64,000 bases of DNA from Coprinellus micaceus (GCA_951394405.1 OX596338.1:2852001-2916000), one strand, 5' to 3'. Shown: positions 48,848 to 61,200, counted from the first letter of the stretch. Notes: generated by a model not told the origin, from the sequence alone. Program-made: numbers and translations.

Positions 48848-50193
48848 TACTCACAAGCCAACGCTAGCCTCGTATTACAAGTAGAACTGGATCTATATTA
48901 GCGCCGGTTGAACACAAGACAGCAAGATTACGCGCCTGGTCGCCGGGGACTACTATAAAGCAGATGCTAGTAACGAGAAGGAAACTCGAAGACCCTTGAA
49001 TAGATCTGCCCCATTCCCCGAAGGTCGCTAGGACTTGACCCTTTCAGCTCCACTTAAAAATCCGTTTTCTACGTATGAATGGTACATAGCTCAGCAGCCT
49101 GTAGGCATGGGATTCTTCGATTGGAGCGTTGGGTAATTGTTCAGGGCACTTCGATGTACAATCACTCAGGGCTATGCACTAACCACGTCTCGCTGGGGCA
49201 TAAATGTGCGATACCCCACATTATATACTCCAAACTGAAGGTAAATTCGTTGAAGGAGGGTCCATTACCTGGTGCTTCATAGTACGAGTAGCAATCGTGA
49301 TATAACACATGGCGGTTTTTCCTACCGAGTCTAACTGGAGTCAAAGTCTATATTTCCTGAACTTGTGGAGGGCTGCGAGGGTCCCCTTCTACTTCACGTA
49401 AATATATCTCATTATTAGCCTACCACTGTTGGCTTAGATTTCCTCACAGTATTTCAATATGGGACTCACATAGAGGGCTAGGTCTTGACACACTTTTGAA
49501 CCGGTCCCTTCGGAACAGTGCTTGAAATCTGGTCACACTGTCGGGTCGCCGGTTCATCCCTCCCGAGCGGTTTGAGGTCCGTTCCTCGACTGCTAATGCA
49601 GCAGGTAAGCGACTCTTCCACAGGAAAATTCAGTTTCAAGACTGTAGAACCGGCCGTCGACATAGAGTACCAGAACTCTAAAGCGATGGTCGTATAAATG
49701 CCAAGATTCGTTGGACTGTACGACCTCCCGCTGATAGCAGCGAGACGCCGTAGCACTTTAGCGCTTAATACAACCGCTGTGTTAGCTAGATAAATGGGTA
49801 ATATGACTGTTTTACGCAGAGAGATCTTCGCAAGTCCCAATGCAGCGGCAATTCAATGGCACAAGAGGTATCCACGCATACCCCATTTGATAACTGTTTG
49901 CAAAGTCTGCGTCGGGATATCCCCCTAAGATGTGTTGATAGTATCCAATTCTTCAGTCCACCTTTTCTTTCGGTTTATTTGAATTGTTTTATTTGGGTAG
50001 AGAACCCCCGGGTCTATCTTTGAAGTGCAGGATAGTGGACGTTGAGTGAACGTGAACTTGCCTCAGCGGATAACCAGTCCGACTATCTCATTAACCTCTC
50101 ATCCTCGGAGAGGGATCGGCGGTCACCTCTCTTGACAAAATGATTCAAGCAGATGAACTACATACTCATATCAGTATCTTCAACGTTCAGTTC

Positions 50194-50482
50194 CCTTTGT
50201 GAATTATCTACGGTGCTGCCTTGCACGAAGGCTATTCAGGGGCCAGACGGAACTCCGTAAATCCCGGAGTTTTGTGAATCGCGTTTAAATCGTCCCCTCG
50301 TCTCTGGGGAGGCTCTATTTGAGGCCAATACCACCCTATATACTCATGAAAAGGCAGGAGAGGGCGGGATATAGCCCGGACACCCTACCCCCCGCGCCGG
50401 GCACGAGGCCGAAATCGGTTCTCACACGGCCAGGTCAAAAATCAAAATCGAAATTAGACCATGCCACTATGGTCCACCGTAA
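50194..50482 (-). repeat. Right terminal inverted repeat
   Basis: Reverse-complement partner of 48559-48847, ending GGTCCACCGTAA. It carries the same outward-facing 50-codon frame. Confidence 0.93.
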
Positions 50483-50486
50483 TAGT
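50483..50486. repeat. Target-site duplication, right copy (TAGT)
   Basis: TAGT directly outside the right repeat, matching 48555-48558. Beyond it lies the presumed ancestral SRP101 leader. Confidence 0.75.
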
Positions 50487-50639
50487 TGTGGTATGGAGGG
50501 AAGGAAAGATTTCGAAATAATTCGGTGATCTGGCTCTATTCGGTTCACGTGGCTAACATAGCCGAGGTTCCCAAGTCAAAGCAACCCTCGAGGATGTATG
50601 TATAACAAATTTAATTTATGATTGGAGTATGACAAGCGC

Positions 50640-51666
50640 TCATGGTTTGGGAGGTACTACTGCATTCTCCTCAAGCCACCGGCGAACATCCTTTTTGGTC
50701 AGCATCCCGACAACCAGCCGCGTCTCTTCCGGAGACTTCGGGCGATACAGTCGCATGATATACCCCGAGACGCTCCAAACGTCGTCCCAATGTGTATCAA
50801 AGAGTTCCCACCAGCAGGTTGGTGGTACTGAGGGCAGAGCGATGTTAAGATGGCGCGTAGCCAATAGGATAGAGGCGCAGACAATGGTCGGGATCTGGTA
50901 CATGGCATACACGGGGGTTTGTAGGCTTTGTGAAAAGGAAACATCAGCCCTGGGTATGATAGAGGCGAAAGATACGCACGCATCGTTCAGATACCCCCAT
51001 GCCTTCGAGCAGACCTCGTTATTACTCCCCAGACCCAGTAAACGAAGGTAGTTTACGAGGGTGTTGTAAGGCAGGACAACGTGAACGTTGAACCCTAGTC
51101 GCTTGAGAATCTGCATTTCTGCAACGACGAGAGCTTCTTTCAGGCTGTAAAATGTGTCTCCAAAGTAGGACATGGGATGGTAGCGGAACTGCTGGTCGGC
51201 CTTGGGTCCAATGGAGTGACTTGCACGCTGCAATAGCACATCGTAGACGTTTATGATGTCTCTCATCCTTAGGGGACATTCTTCCAACTTCGAAGACAGG
51301 TATAGAGCACCCATACCAACGTCCTTGGAAATTCAGGTGTTGATAAAGCGATGAGAATCGTGGAAGGCGGGTTGATTACTGACCCCTACACCAAATTGTT
51401 TCATGGATGTCACAAACCAGAATCTTTGGAACAATATCTGGGCCGTAGCTACTGCAACTTGCTTCCTGTCCCCCGAGGGCTTTGTTACCAGGAATTTAAA
51501 CGAATTGGTTAGGTACGCACTGTCGGAGAAGGATGCCCGCCTGGTGTATCAATTTGCAGCCATAGGCTCTCAGGTCTTCCTCTAGACTCTCGGGTATCCC
51601 ATCTTCTCGCGAAGGTGTCTTCTCAATCTGCGCTAGTGAAGCCAACGGGTATAAGTAATTGCTCAT
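50640..51666 (-). CDS. CCNL: Cyclin L
   Basis: Cyclin of the L class, partner of CDK10/CDK11-type kinases, acting in transcription-coupled splicing. The start gives MSNYLYPLASLAQIEKTPSR, then EDGIPESLEEDLRAYGCKL and IHQAGILLRQ. Two introns (about 51528-51475 and 51407-51328) join to KQVAVATAQILFQRFWFVT, MKQFGVGDVGMGALYLSSKL and EECPLRMRDIINVYDVLLQR, an almost diagnostic cyclin L block. Then come PMSYFGDTFYSLKEALVVAE and MQILKRLGFNVHVVLPYNTL. The second cyclin fold ends in RWLEENAVVPPKP. Unlike animal cyclin L it has no RS tail; the neighbour across the shared promoter is an RS-rich protein. Start codons are 130 bp apart. Confidence 0.93.
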
Positions 51667-51796
51667 GGCTTCGCGATGCTGTGGTGGCCGTGGTGGTGGT
51701 TGGGGATAAATGTGTCAAATTGTTCCCGACATCATCCCAAACTGGATGCCAAACACAAGTCTGGCTTGGCCTACAACTACCACGTTCTACTCCAAC

Positions 51797-53751
51797 ATGT
51801 CCAGTTCTCAGGGATCTGGGGGTTCCAGTTTACCCCAGAAGCCAGAGGTTTCTACTCCACCACCACCAGAAGAACCGCGAACTAATGCATCGCCGGAACG
51901 ACCACTAATCAGTCGACTGGGGCCTTCAGCACGGCATGACCCAAGGGATTTCAGGGATAGAGACGAACGGGACAGAGACAGGGAGAGAGATAGGGATAGG
52001 TTTTATGACAGAGACAGGGATAGTGGCAGAGGTAGAGGCCGGGGTCGTGGCTTTGGCCGTGGGGGGCCTCCTCGTCGAGAGTATTCTCCTCGCCGTGACG
52101 ACCGTAGACCTCCCCCTTATGCTCGAGATAGGTCGCCACCACGCAGACGAGAATACTCACCATCAAGACGTGGCGGTCGGCCATCTTACGATGACAGGTG
52201 GAGTGGTCCCCATCGGTCGGACTACCGCGATTCACGACCGTTTGGTACGTGTTCTCAATCACTACCCCAAGGATGAAGTCTAACACACCCTCTTCCAGCT
52301 CCATCATCTCGCAGGCCTACTTCACCGTCGTGGCGGCCACGGAGGTCGCCACCGCCTCACCGACCCCGTTCACGTTCACGCGACAGGCGACGACCGTCCT
52401 CCCGTAGCCCTTCAAGGCGTTCACCAAGTCCGAGGCGTCGATCGCATTCCAGAAGTCCTGTAAGGAAAAGGACGCCACTGTCGGCAAGACGCAGCCTCTC
52501 ACGAAGCAGCAGCCGAAGCCCCCGACGGTCTGCGAGCCCGCCAAAAGCCAAGTGTCGCTTGCCACCCATCGGTGCGCCTACTGGCCCACGGTTGAACCGA
52601 AGACCTGTGGAGCATCCGGCATACGACCCGTCCCTGTCTGCCCAGTTCGTTCCCGTAGGATCTTCCTCAACGAAGCCAGTCGAAGAGGAACCTCTGGAAC
52701 TAGGACAATTAGAACCGGAAATTCTTGTCAAGGATGAACCTATGGACGTCGAGCCTATCAAGCACGAAGAGGTCACCATCTCTCGCTCCCCGGCGTCCGC
52801 TTCGGACTCATCGACCCTAGAGCCACTCAATAACGCAGTCCGGTCTCCTCGCAGACACAGAACCCCCACTCCTCCGTCAGCTATGGCGGTTGATGAGCAA
52901 AAAGTAGATATTCAGCCGCCTTCTTCCATCAAGGAAGAGCTAGTGCACCCACCCGTTAAAACTGAAGTTAAGCCAGAACCTTCAATCCCGACAAGGCCTC
53001 GCCGTTTCTTCGAAGACTACCCGCCTGTCAGGGCCGCACGGTCTTCTCCTGGGCCTAAAACCGAGGGAAGACTCTATGGGAGAGACGAAAGATACAGCCC
53101 CGGTCCTTCTCACCTCCACGCCAAGGACTCACCCAACTCCCCCCGTTCTCCCAGATTCAAGGCTGAAGACAAATTCCATGAACACTCCAGGCGCTCCTCC
53201 GCCATACACACCCCATCCATTCCCGCCCAAGAGTTGGCTGGTTCAGCAACTCATTCCCCAAGGCTGCCTTCCGATGCTCCCCCGGTCGAACGTGCAATCT
53301 CTGGGTCGGATTACAAGCCTAGCTTCATGCGGATGGGACCACGGACGGAACACGAGCCTGGACGGCATCCTTATTCTCACAGAGAAGGCGCGCATGCGCA
53401 TGAAGAGAAGGAGAAGCCCGTGGAAACCCTGTACAACCCTGCAGATCTCCAAGATGTGAGCTGCCCTCGTTCCTTCCTCGTATATTGCGTTGCTAACACC
53501 ACCTTCCACAGTTCAAACTCAAGCACCAGAAGCGCCTGGCCCTGGAGCAAGAGAGCGAGGCGATGGCATGCCAATTGTATACTGATATGCAAGAGCTCAG
53601 CTTGGCATTGCTTGACTTGCAGTCAGCTCAGGCGAGGACGAAGCTCGCGGGGGCGATGTCTGATCTGGCGAGAGTAGGCAAACTGGGAATTGACTATCCC
53701 TCGAACCGAGCCGCAGTGTTGAGTGGGGACAGGGCAGGTGTGGCGACATAA
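51797..53751 (+). CDS. Arginine/serine-rich nuclear protein
   Basis: Protein of about 600 residues starting MSSSQGSGGSSLPQKPEVS. It has a mixed-charge RD/RE tract (RDRDERDRDRERDRDR), an RG-rich box (GRGRGRGRGFGRGG) and then RS/SP repeats (RRSPSPRRRSHSRSPVRKR). The middle is disordered, with repeated VKDEPMDVEP and VKTEVKPEP motifs that resemble SUMO-consensus sites. The C-terminus is helical: LKHQKRLALEQESEAMACQL and LALLDLQSAQARTKLAGAMS. Introns are near 52244-52299 and 53456-53511. Composition points to nuclear speckles and splicing, but no RRM or named domain is seen. Head-to-head with cyclin L. Confidence 0.8.
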
Positions 53752-53865
53752 GTACAGATACAGTTTTACTTTGCCAATAATTATGTTGGATACAACGTAA
53801 GATTCCGGGTCTCTCTGCGGCCGTTCTATCGAATTTTCTTGTCCCAGCCCCAGGGTTCAGTTGGA

Positions 53866-56800
53866 TCACAGGAAATTCATGGCCGGGAGTTTCGCCTTCT
53901 CGAACTGGTCTTGCCACGCTTTGAGGTCAAGGGGCGGATATGAGCTCCCGCTCGCGACCGATGCATTGTCGTTGAATCGTAAGTCCTCTTCGACGCCTGG
54001 CCGGAAATGGAACGACTTCCGCCGACATACGAGCTGCCAGATAAGGAAAATCACTATCCGTTTTTGTGCTCGGAATCTCGGGTCGCATGCTTACATCTGC
54101 GTCTACAGGACACGGAAGGTGTCAGCGATTTCTTTCAGAGTAATTCATGCTCGTGGACTCACAGTATACTGGCGCTGGAATGGAAACCGAGCGGGTTGCC
54201 TTCGCGTAGATGTGGCAAAGGGCGTACGACAGCTCCTCGATCCTGAATCGAAAAATAAGAAATAAGAGATCAACAACGTGGCTCCTGCCATGCGTTTTGA
54301 ACCTACATTCTCGTGTTATTGAATACCTCGTCTAGCAGCACGATGTAATGGCTCGACCTCGAAGCTGGAGAAGGTTTGAATTAGTACTGCGAACACCACT
54401 CTACGGGACGAAGGAGCGACATACTGCCGATGATTGCAGCGTGCGACATGAGATAGAAATTCTCGACGTCGGGTTGAGTTATCCCTTCGCTCACGACTGT
54501 GCCAGCTCTGCAGTTTCCTCTACCATCATTGACCCTACAAAGTCTTGTGGGCGCCCAAAATCGCCGTTTAGATGTAAACAACTAACCCATTCGTTACCGG
54601 AAAGATAAGTGCGTGATGTCTGTAGAAGCCTTGCGATTCAGTTGTCAGGTCTCGTTGGGATGCTGGAGTTATTACCTCTTCCCCACAACGACAAATGTTA
54701 GATTGGGCCTAGGATGGGATTCCATGAGCTTTTTTTCTTCCCAGAAGTCCATCATAGCATCTACAATCAAACGTCAACGCATAACTATCGGGACGGATAT
54801 GGTGTCAACATACTGTGGATGGCCTTGATCTCGACTTTGCGCACACGTTCGTATTCCCCTTCAGACACTCCATCCCGAAACACGATGACGTTGAGTGGGA
54901 GTGTCTTGGAACGGCCAACGAATTCCTTTAGAGCAGCCTTAAACATGGAACGAAGGTCAACAATGGATTCCTGCCTCGGCTCTTGCAAGGCCGTGAAGGC
55001 GCTATACTTCGCCCCATGCTGGTCGATACTGTACACGAGGCCGACCACCGATGGTTCCCTGAGGCCAGGAGATGCATGCCCAATATCCAGCCCTGTAAAT
55101 TGTCTGCGTTTCTCCTTACAACCGGAAGGCCTTGGCTCCCTTACCTACGATCATGGTGGGATTCTCTTCGTGGCTGATGTGATTCATTATCGGAGAGCTC
55201 GTGGGGTAGAAATTGACCCCCGAGATGCGTGCGTTAACCCTGTCGCTTTTCAATCACCACACGGAACCGGGAGGCAGCTCGGTGCTCACTTCAAGACAAC
55301 GTTGTTCCAGTACTGGGAATTGCTGCCGTTTTTCCTGACCTGGTCAACTCGGACGCATTGGGTTACGATACCTGTGGCATAGTCAATGGGATGAAATGCA
55401 ACAAGTTCGCGACCACATTCACCTTCCACAACGTCGCCCCAATACTTGAGGGCCGTTCTAGTAGCCGAGGCTTCCTGCTCCAGTATGCAAAGGATGAAAA
55501 AGGAGCCCCGAGGTGTCCCAGCTTTCTTCCTGACCGTCTTCATAAATTCGCCTAGGTTCTGAGGCAAAAAAGAGATCATGAATATCGCCCGATGAAGTCG
55601 TTCGAAGTGCTGGACGAGCAACGCAGCGTACTTTTTTCAACATACGGACTATGGGCTGAACCGATTGAATGTGAAGAGCGTGGTCGAGTCGCAGACCTGT
55701 GAGTCGGAAAAGCCTTTAGCGCAGTGTACTCGATTCGCATTGCCTCCACAGCCGTACCCAAATCGTTGGCACAGCTTTTAAACATCTTCAAATTCCTTTG
55801 TAAGTCATCAGATCGTAGCCCACCAGGCGCGAGGTCTAGCACGGCCCATTGACAACTTGTGGGACGTTGGAGCAGTTCCTTTCGGACGACGTTCCACTTC
55901 CCATCCTTCACGTTCTCGAAGATCTGGTGATACAATCAGACAGAGAACAGACGAATTGGAAGTGAAACACCGACCATCTCCTCCCCTCTCTTAAACGTGA
56001 GCTGAGGTGGGGGCAGCAGCCTTGCTGTGACCTCCATTTCTTCAGTGGAGACGGACATTCCGGCGGCCTGTAATGCCTCCCACCTCCCATACGAACTGAC
56101 CTAAGTCTACTCAGATCTTGCCCACCGGAAGCACGATAGAAAAACCCACGGTGCCCTTGATATACCTGCTCTTCTCGTCTGGCCTCATGGTTGACATTTT
56201 GAGCATTTCTTGGGTTGCTGACAGCGGCAGCGCCTTCCTGTAGAACTGGCCAGGCTCGATATCGCAGAGCTCCATGGGAACAATCTCCATAGGATCTCGG
56301 CGCAAGATGACGCCCGGCAAGGCGATGTAGTGTAGGCGCGTGTTATGTGTACGTTTGTAGTGTTCCTATATTCACGCAAGCCTTGTGAGACCATAACCTC
56401 ATTAGCAATGAATGTGCAGTTCGCTCGCCTCGATGGATATGGGCTCTCCGTCTGCGTTCTCAAACTCATACAGAGAACCCTGTGGGTGGAAACCCTTAAT
56501 CTTCCGTCGACCTCCTTTCCGCGGGGGGCAGCCCTTCGTTTCCCTGATGATCACACCTTTAAAGAATTTCTCTGCCCTTTCCCACTGGGCTGGATCCTCA
56601 AGGGCCGCAAGACCCCTAACATCACGAAGGTTGGGTGACTTAAAGAAAGCAACAAGAGCGTCCATCAGCCGACCGCTTTGGTAGCTAAACGTTAAGGCCT
56701 GGTAACCATGAGGTCGTCTATGTCGGCTGAGATGTTGCACTCACAACGTGGAAACGGTAGTGTCAACGACAATGGCTAGACTTTGCATGACCGGCCTCAC

Positions 56801-57775
56801 TGATCTTCATCTGCGGTTAATGCTCGAAATGTGAAGAATGTGGGATTTAAACGCACTGAAAAACACCTCTTCGAATCTCGAGGGAAGGGAAGACCAACTT
56901 GCCTTGTGTGGGGAAATATGCCCTCTTGTTGCTAGGGTGTTTGCTGGGTAGACTGTTTGAGTACCCCGTTAAAGGGGTCAGAAGCTTCTGAGCTCACGTA
57001 TCGCTAACTATCAGTTGCATGAAATTCAACAGGCTCGATTTTCTGCCCGAGTCGTCACCGCTGACGAATACGTCTCGAACCTCCCTGCCCACCGCGCATT
57101 TCGTCGTAAGTTATTCTGAAGCCTACCTTTGATAGGACGGGCCACTCACTCTCCAGTGATATTCTCAGCTCGCGTAGCCTTGAAGCGAATTGTTGTGACG
57201 TTCTTGGCATCGAAGGGAAGTAAACCGTCGTCTTTCAATCGCACACGAAACTGAGGGTCGTGAGTTAGCGGAATTCCATAGAAATCTTGAGGAACGCAGC
57301 CCACCGCTTGCTCGACGCCAAGGTTCTCGCGTGTCGTGGGATGTGCGTATGCAATGGAGCGTCCGTCGTAGAGAATCCGGGGTTGAAAGGTGATTGGGGC
57401 CACGTTCACTTGTAAATGGTGCACTAATTCAGTCCTCTTCTTGAGTTGTGATGCGGGTATATCTGGCTCGAAGCCTGGTGATGCTCATTGAATGACCTTG
57501 AAAGGTTGGTAGGTGATTTCCCCACTCACTGACTGAGGGACAAAGGCGAAGCGTTGAAATGTTGACCTGGCCGGGCGATCGAAACGAACTCACTGTCATA
57601 GAGGGTGTAGTTCTGCCGAGGGTAACTAGTACGATGTTACGAGCGTTCGCCAACCAGACCGGGATTGGACTCACCCCGTTATCTTGTAGAAGTTTGTTCG
57701 TACAAGCTCTCCTCTGGATTGCTGCGGGGATAGTTGGGTGCCCTGGCGGTTCCCCCGACTAATGCGTGGTTGCAT
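53866..57775 (-). CDS. AGO: Argonaute protein (QDE-2-like), gene A of tandem pair
   Basis: Small-RNA-guided effector of RNA silencing. The start (ccaccATGc) gives MQPRISRGNRQGTQLSPQQS and the conserved LVRTNFYKITG. Domains in order: N (VNVAPITFQPRILYDGRSIA), linker 1 (FFKSPNLRDVRGLAAL), PAZ (GGRRKIKGFHPQGSLYEFEN ... PMELCDIEPGQFYRKAL), MID (FFILCILEQEASATRTALKY, VTQCVRVDQV) and PIWI. The slicer tetrad is intact: Asp in MIVGLDIGHASPG, Glu in EPRQESIVDL, Asp in FRDGVSEGEY, His in TSRSSHYIVL. An 8-nt exon at 54102-54095 encodes part of YYAD. The end is AKLPAMNFL. The Ala normally before the first catalytic Asp is Leu here. Collinear with a second Argonaute 469 bp upstream. Confidence 0.92.
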
Positions 57776-58243
57776 GGTGGATGGGCGTGGATGAAGAGGG
57801 GACGGCCGAAACGCTCTAAGAGGATCTTCTCATAACCCAAGAATCTAGATAGAAGCGTTGAGAAGTTTCTAAGGCTCCGGACTGAATTTGGCTCAGCGTG
57901 AGTCAGGCAACAAACGAAGAGGAGGAGTCGAATACTCTTCACAAGTCGGCTTCGCCCTGGGTTGTTGGCAAGACTCAAGAGTCAAAGGTGCTGGAAACGC
58001 GCAGACCGGGAAGGCATGTTCATGTTCCCCGGCCCATCACGTCACCCGGGGTCCGTGCGCACTTCTCGGCGATCACCGTAATCGCGATCAGTTATTAGAC
58101 GCCCAGTGGCGAAACGAGCCTCAAGTTCGGAGAACCCGGACTTTAGAACGCAGAGACGCCGGGAGTCGGTGGAGGTAATGAAAACGAGAGGCCTGAGAGG
58201 TAACGATTATTCATGCCCAAAGGGGAGTTACGTATGAAGAGGA
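57776..58243. other. Spacer between the tandem Argonaute genes
   Basis: About 470 bp; no gene seen. It should contain the 3' UTR of gene B and the promoter of gene A. Confidence 0.5.
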
Positions 58244-61200
58244 TCACAGAAAATACATGTTGCGTCGAAGGTAGCGATGCGGGGGTTCGAAGGAGGTTTT
58301 CCAGGGTTGTAAGTCGAACGGGGGCCGTTTCTGGTCAGGAGGGACACCCGCTGGGGAGCTTGCCGCACGCAATCTGTATTCCACGCCTGGCGCGAAGTGA
58401 TATGAGTGTCGCAGGCACACGAGCTAGAGACCAAGATGAGAACGAGGGAAAGAGAGGTTTATGCGATCTCACATCAGCATCTGGAGTGAATTATTAGAGT
58501 CAGCCATTCAGCATGGCGTTGAATACTAGTACTTACAATATACCGGGGCGGGGATGGAGACAGACCGTGTAGCCTTCGCATAAACATGACAAAGGGCGTA
58601 TGCCAATTCCTCGATCCTAATGCCACACCTCAATGAGCATTACCACTGTGGCGGTATCTTCTGGTCTTACTTCGATGTGTCTCCTTCAAAAACCTCATCT
58701 TGAAGAACAATATAGTGGCTGGAACGCGAGGCTGAAGGGCCGCTGTCAAAATTCCCAATGCACCCAGAGCAAGGCAAGACTTACTGCCAATGATAGCTGC
58801 GTGTGAGAGGAGATAGAAATCCTTCATCGTCGGTTGCGTGATGCCTCGGTTTACTACCACCCCCGCGGGGCAGTTCACAATCTTTTCAGAAGCCCTGTGG
58901 GATTGGATATCAGCATAAATAGAACGGAGAAAAGTCAAGGCACCTCACGTCCTTTGCTGTGGAAAGAAGATAGTATGGTGCCTGTGCAGACGTGAGCCCC
59001 ACAATGCATGCGGCCGTCACATGTCACTCACCGCTTCCCTACGATGATGTATGTCAACTTTGGCTTCGGGAATCCCTTCTCCGCGAGAGGCTCATATGTG
59101 CCCCATAAACCGTCAATGGCAGCTGGGAAAGCGGTCAGATAAGTGCATTACGACTTGAAGCAAAGATACCTCACCATTGATCGCCTTGACCTCAACGCCT
59201 TTCACAGCGTCATACTCACCCTCAGATACGCCATCTCTGAAGAAGACTATATTTTTCAACGGGTTCCTCGCAATTCCCATCAAATCCTTCATCGCGGTTT
59301 TCATCATCGATTCGAGGTCGCTAATTATCTCCTGACGGGGGTCCTGCAGTTGAGTGATAGCGCCGTACTTTGTCGCGAATGGGTTTAAGTTATACACCAA
59401 TGCAACAGTCGACGGCTTGTCAATTCCGGGCCCTGGGTGGCCGACGTCCGCACCTGAAGCGGTTGCGCGTGTTCAGCTCATATGATGGTCGGAGCTTTCC
59501 GAGTCCAACATACCGATAATCATGGAGACATTCTTAGCAAGTTCGTTCATCACGTTGGACTCGGCTACTCTCGAATTCTCTCCTCCCAGGCGAGGGTTCA
59601 GCCTATCGGACTGGGTCAGGGACCCGCTTTGAGAACAGTGACAACAACCTACTTCAATGCAACATTGGCCCAATACTGGGGAGCGCTCCGATCGTTCAAT
59701 CGAGTGACTTTATCGACGCAGACACATTGAGTCACGATACCTGCCATCCCGTGAACGTCAATCTCAGATAGAAGAGAGGGGGTGGAGTAACTCACCATGC
59801 GTCACATCGCCCCAATGCTTCAGAATAGAACGCGGTTCGATCCCGTCTTTCTCGAGAATGACCAGCACGAAAAAACTGGGGCGGTTTGGGTCCTTTGATT
59901 TATCTGGATTGAAGATCCCACTTCCACACTTCTCTTCGATAGCATGTCTTAACTCCTCGAGTATCTGCAGAACACGATTAGCGTACACTACTTGACTAGG
60001 ATCGGGGCGCACGTACCGCGGTCAGTTGCTGTGGGCCAGCAGACTTCTGGACAATAGGAGTGTTATCGAGTGAGAGACCTACGGGGAAATGCCATTCAGT
60101 CAATAGAAGGGCGTGAAGATTTGGGCTTTGCATTTACCTAGCGCTCGCACACCCTGAACGAAGCTGGTTAGGTGCCTATCGAAGTCCCTAGATAGAGTGT
60201 GCATTGAAGCGAGATTCAAGAGGGCCCAACGAGAATGCTTCGCCGGGACGATGACTTTCTGCCGAATGAGGTTCCATTTCCCGTCTCTGACCTGTAGATT
60301 GTCGCAGTGAGAAATATAGCTTATTCGCCGCAATCTGATGGTCGTACTCACCACTGTCACCCCGGTGCTGTATTGGACTTGAGGTGGGGGTTTTATAATG
60401 GCCGGGACATCCAAAGGCTTTGACTCGACTTCCATCCCGGAGAAGTTCAAGGCCTGAGCAAGCTGATAGTGTCGCGCCTGTTTGTGCCGATGTCAACGCT
60501 GGCACGGCCAATACATCGAGCACAAGCCGTGACGACTCACCCCCTCCTTGATCGCACCCATCTTGGCGGGTGGGTCGAGTCTTGCGATAGACATTATTTC
60601 GGAGGTCGCCCTGTCGCTCATCGGTTTCCTGTAGAACTGATTCGGCTCGATGACACAGAGCTCCATCGGTATGATGATTAACTTCGGCCTCGTAGCCACA
60701 ATGACCCCAGGCAAGCGGGTGTGTAACAACCTCTGGTTGTTAACCCGTTGGTAGTGTTGCTACATCGCATTGTTATGAGTTATGAAAGAATTTTTGATGA
60801 AGGTTGCTCAGCTCACCGCAATTGTAAGGATGGTCCCTTCGTCGTTCTCGAACTGATAAAGTGCCCCATCTGGGTGAAAACCTTTGATCTTTCTCCTGCT
60901 TCCATTCCGACCACCCTTGTTCTCTCGGATGAAGATGCCCTTGAAATGGCGGTTGATAGCACCGAGTCGTTCCTTGAAGCCATCACTCCTTTCCAAGTTG
61001 CGGATGTCCTTGATACCGAAGAACCCCAGGAGGGCGTTCAGGAGGGAAAGCTTGCGATAGCTTAGAATGCGATTCAGTTTCGCAAGGTTCTTTCATAGAT
61101 AGTGAACTAGCGGCTTACAAAACACCAACAGAGGTATCCACAACAACTACCGCTTGACCAATCGCAGGTCTAACCGAGCTATGGATTCGGTGAGCGGCAG

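Larger units (their letters stand above)
48559..50482. mobile_element. Non-autonomous DNA transposon with 289-bp terminal inverted repeats
   Basis: A 1,924-bp element bounded by two inverted repeats of 289 bp that I could align base by base with one mismatch (near the inner end). Outer termini are TTACGGTGGACC and its complement. It is flanked by a direct 4-bp TAGT on each side, read as a target-site duplication. The interior of about 1.35 kb encodes no transposase I recognise; the longest frame (49478-49840, minus) has no known motif. The near-identity of the repeats suggests a recent insertion or recent conversion. Superfamily cannot be named: the duplication is not TA, TTAA, 3 bp or 8 bp. 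Confidence 0.9.

Noticed and set aside
49540..49620. Possible tRNA-like GGTTCATCC/GGTTTGAGGTCC stretch
   Set aside because: No acceptor stem or D-arm could be folded around it.
49478..49840. Transposase inside the element
   Set aside because: The 120-codon frame has no DDE-like spacing or DNA-binding motif I can see; too short for a transposase.
50319..50528. Pair of identical 50-residue proteins (48507-48722 and 50319-50528)
   Set aside because: Identity is explained by the inverted repeats of the transposon; no domain and different tails where each frame runs into flanking DNA.
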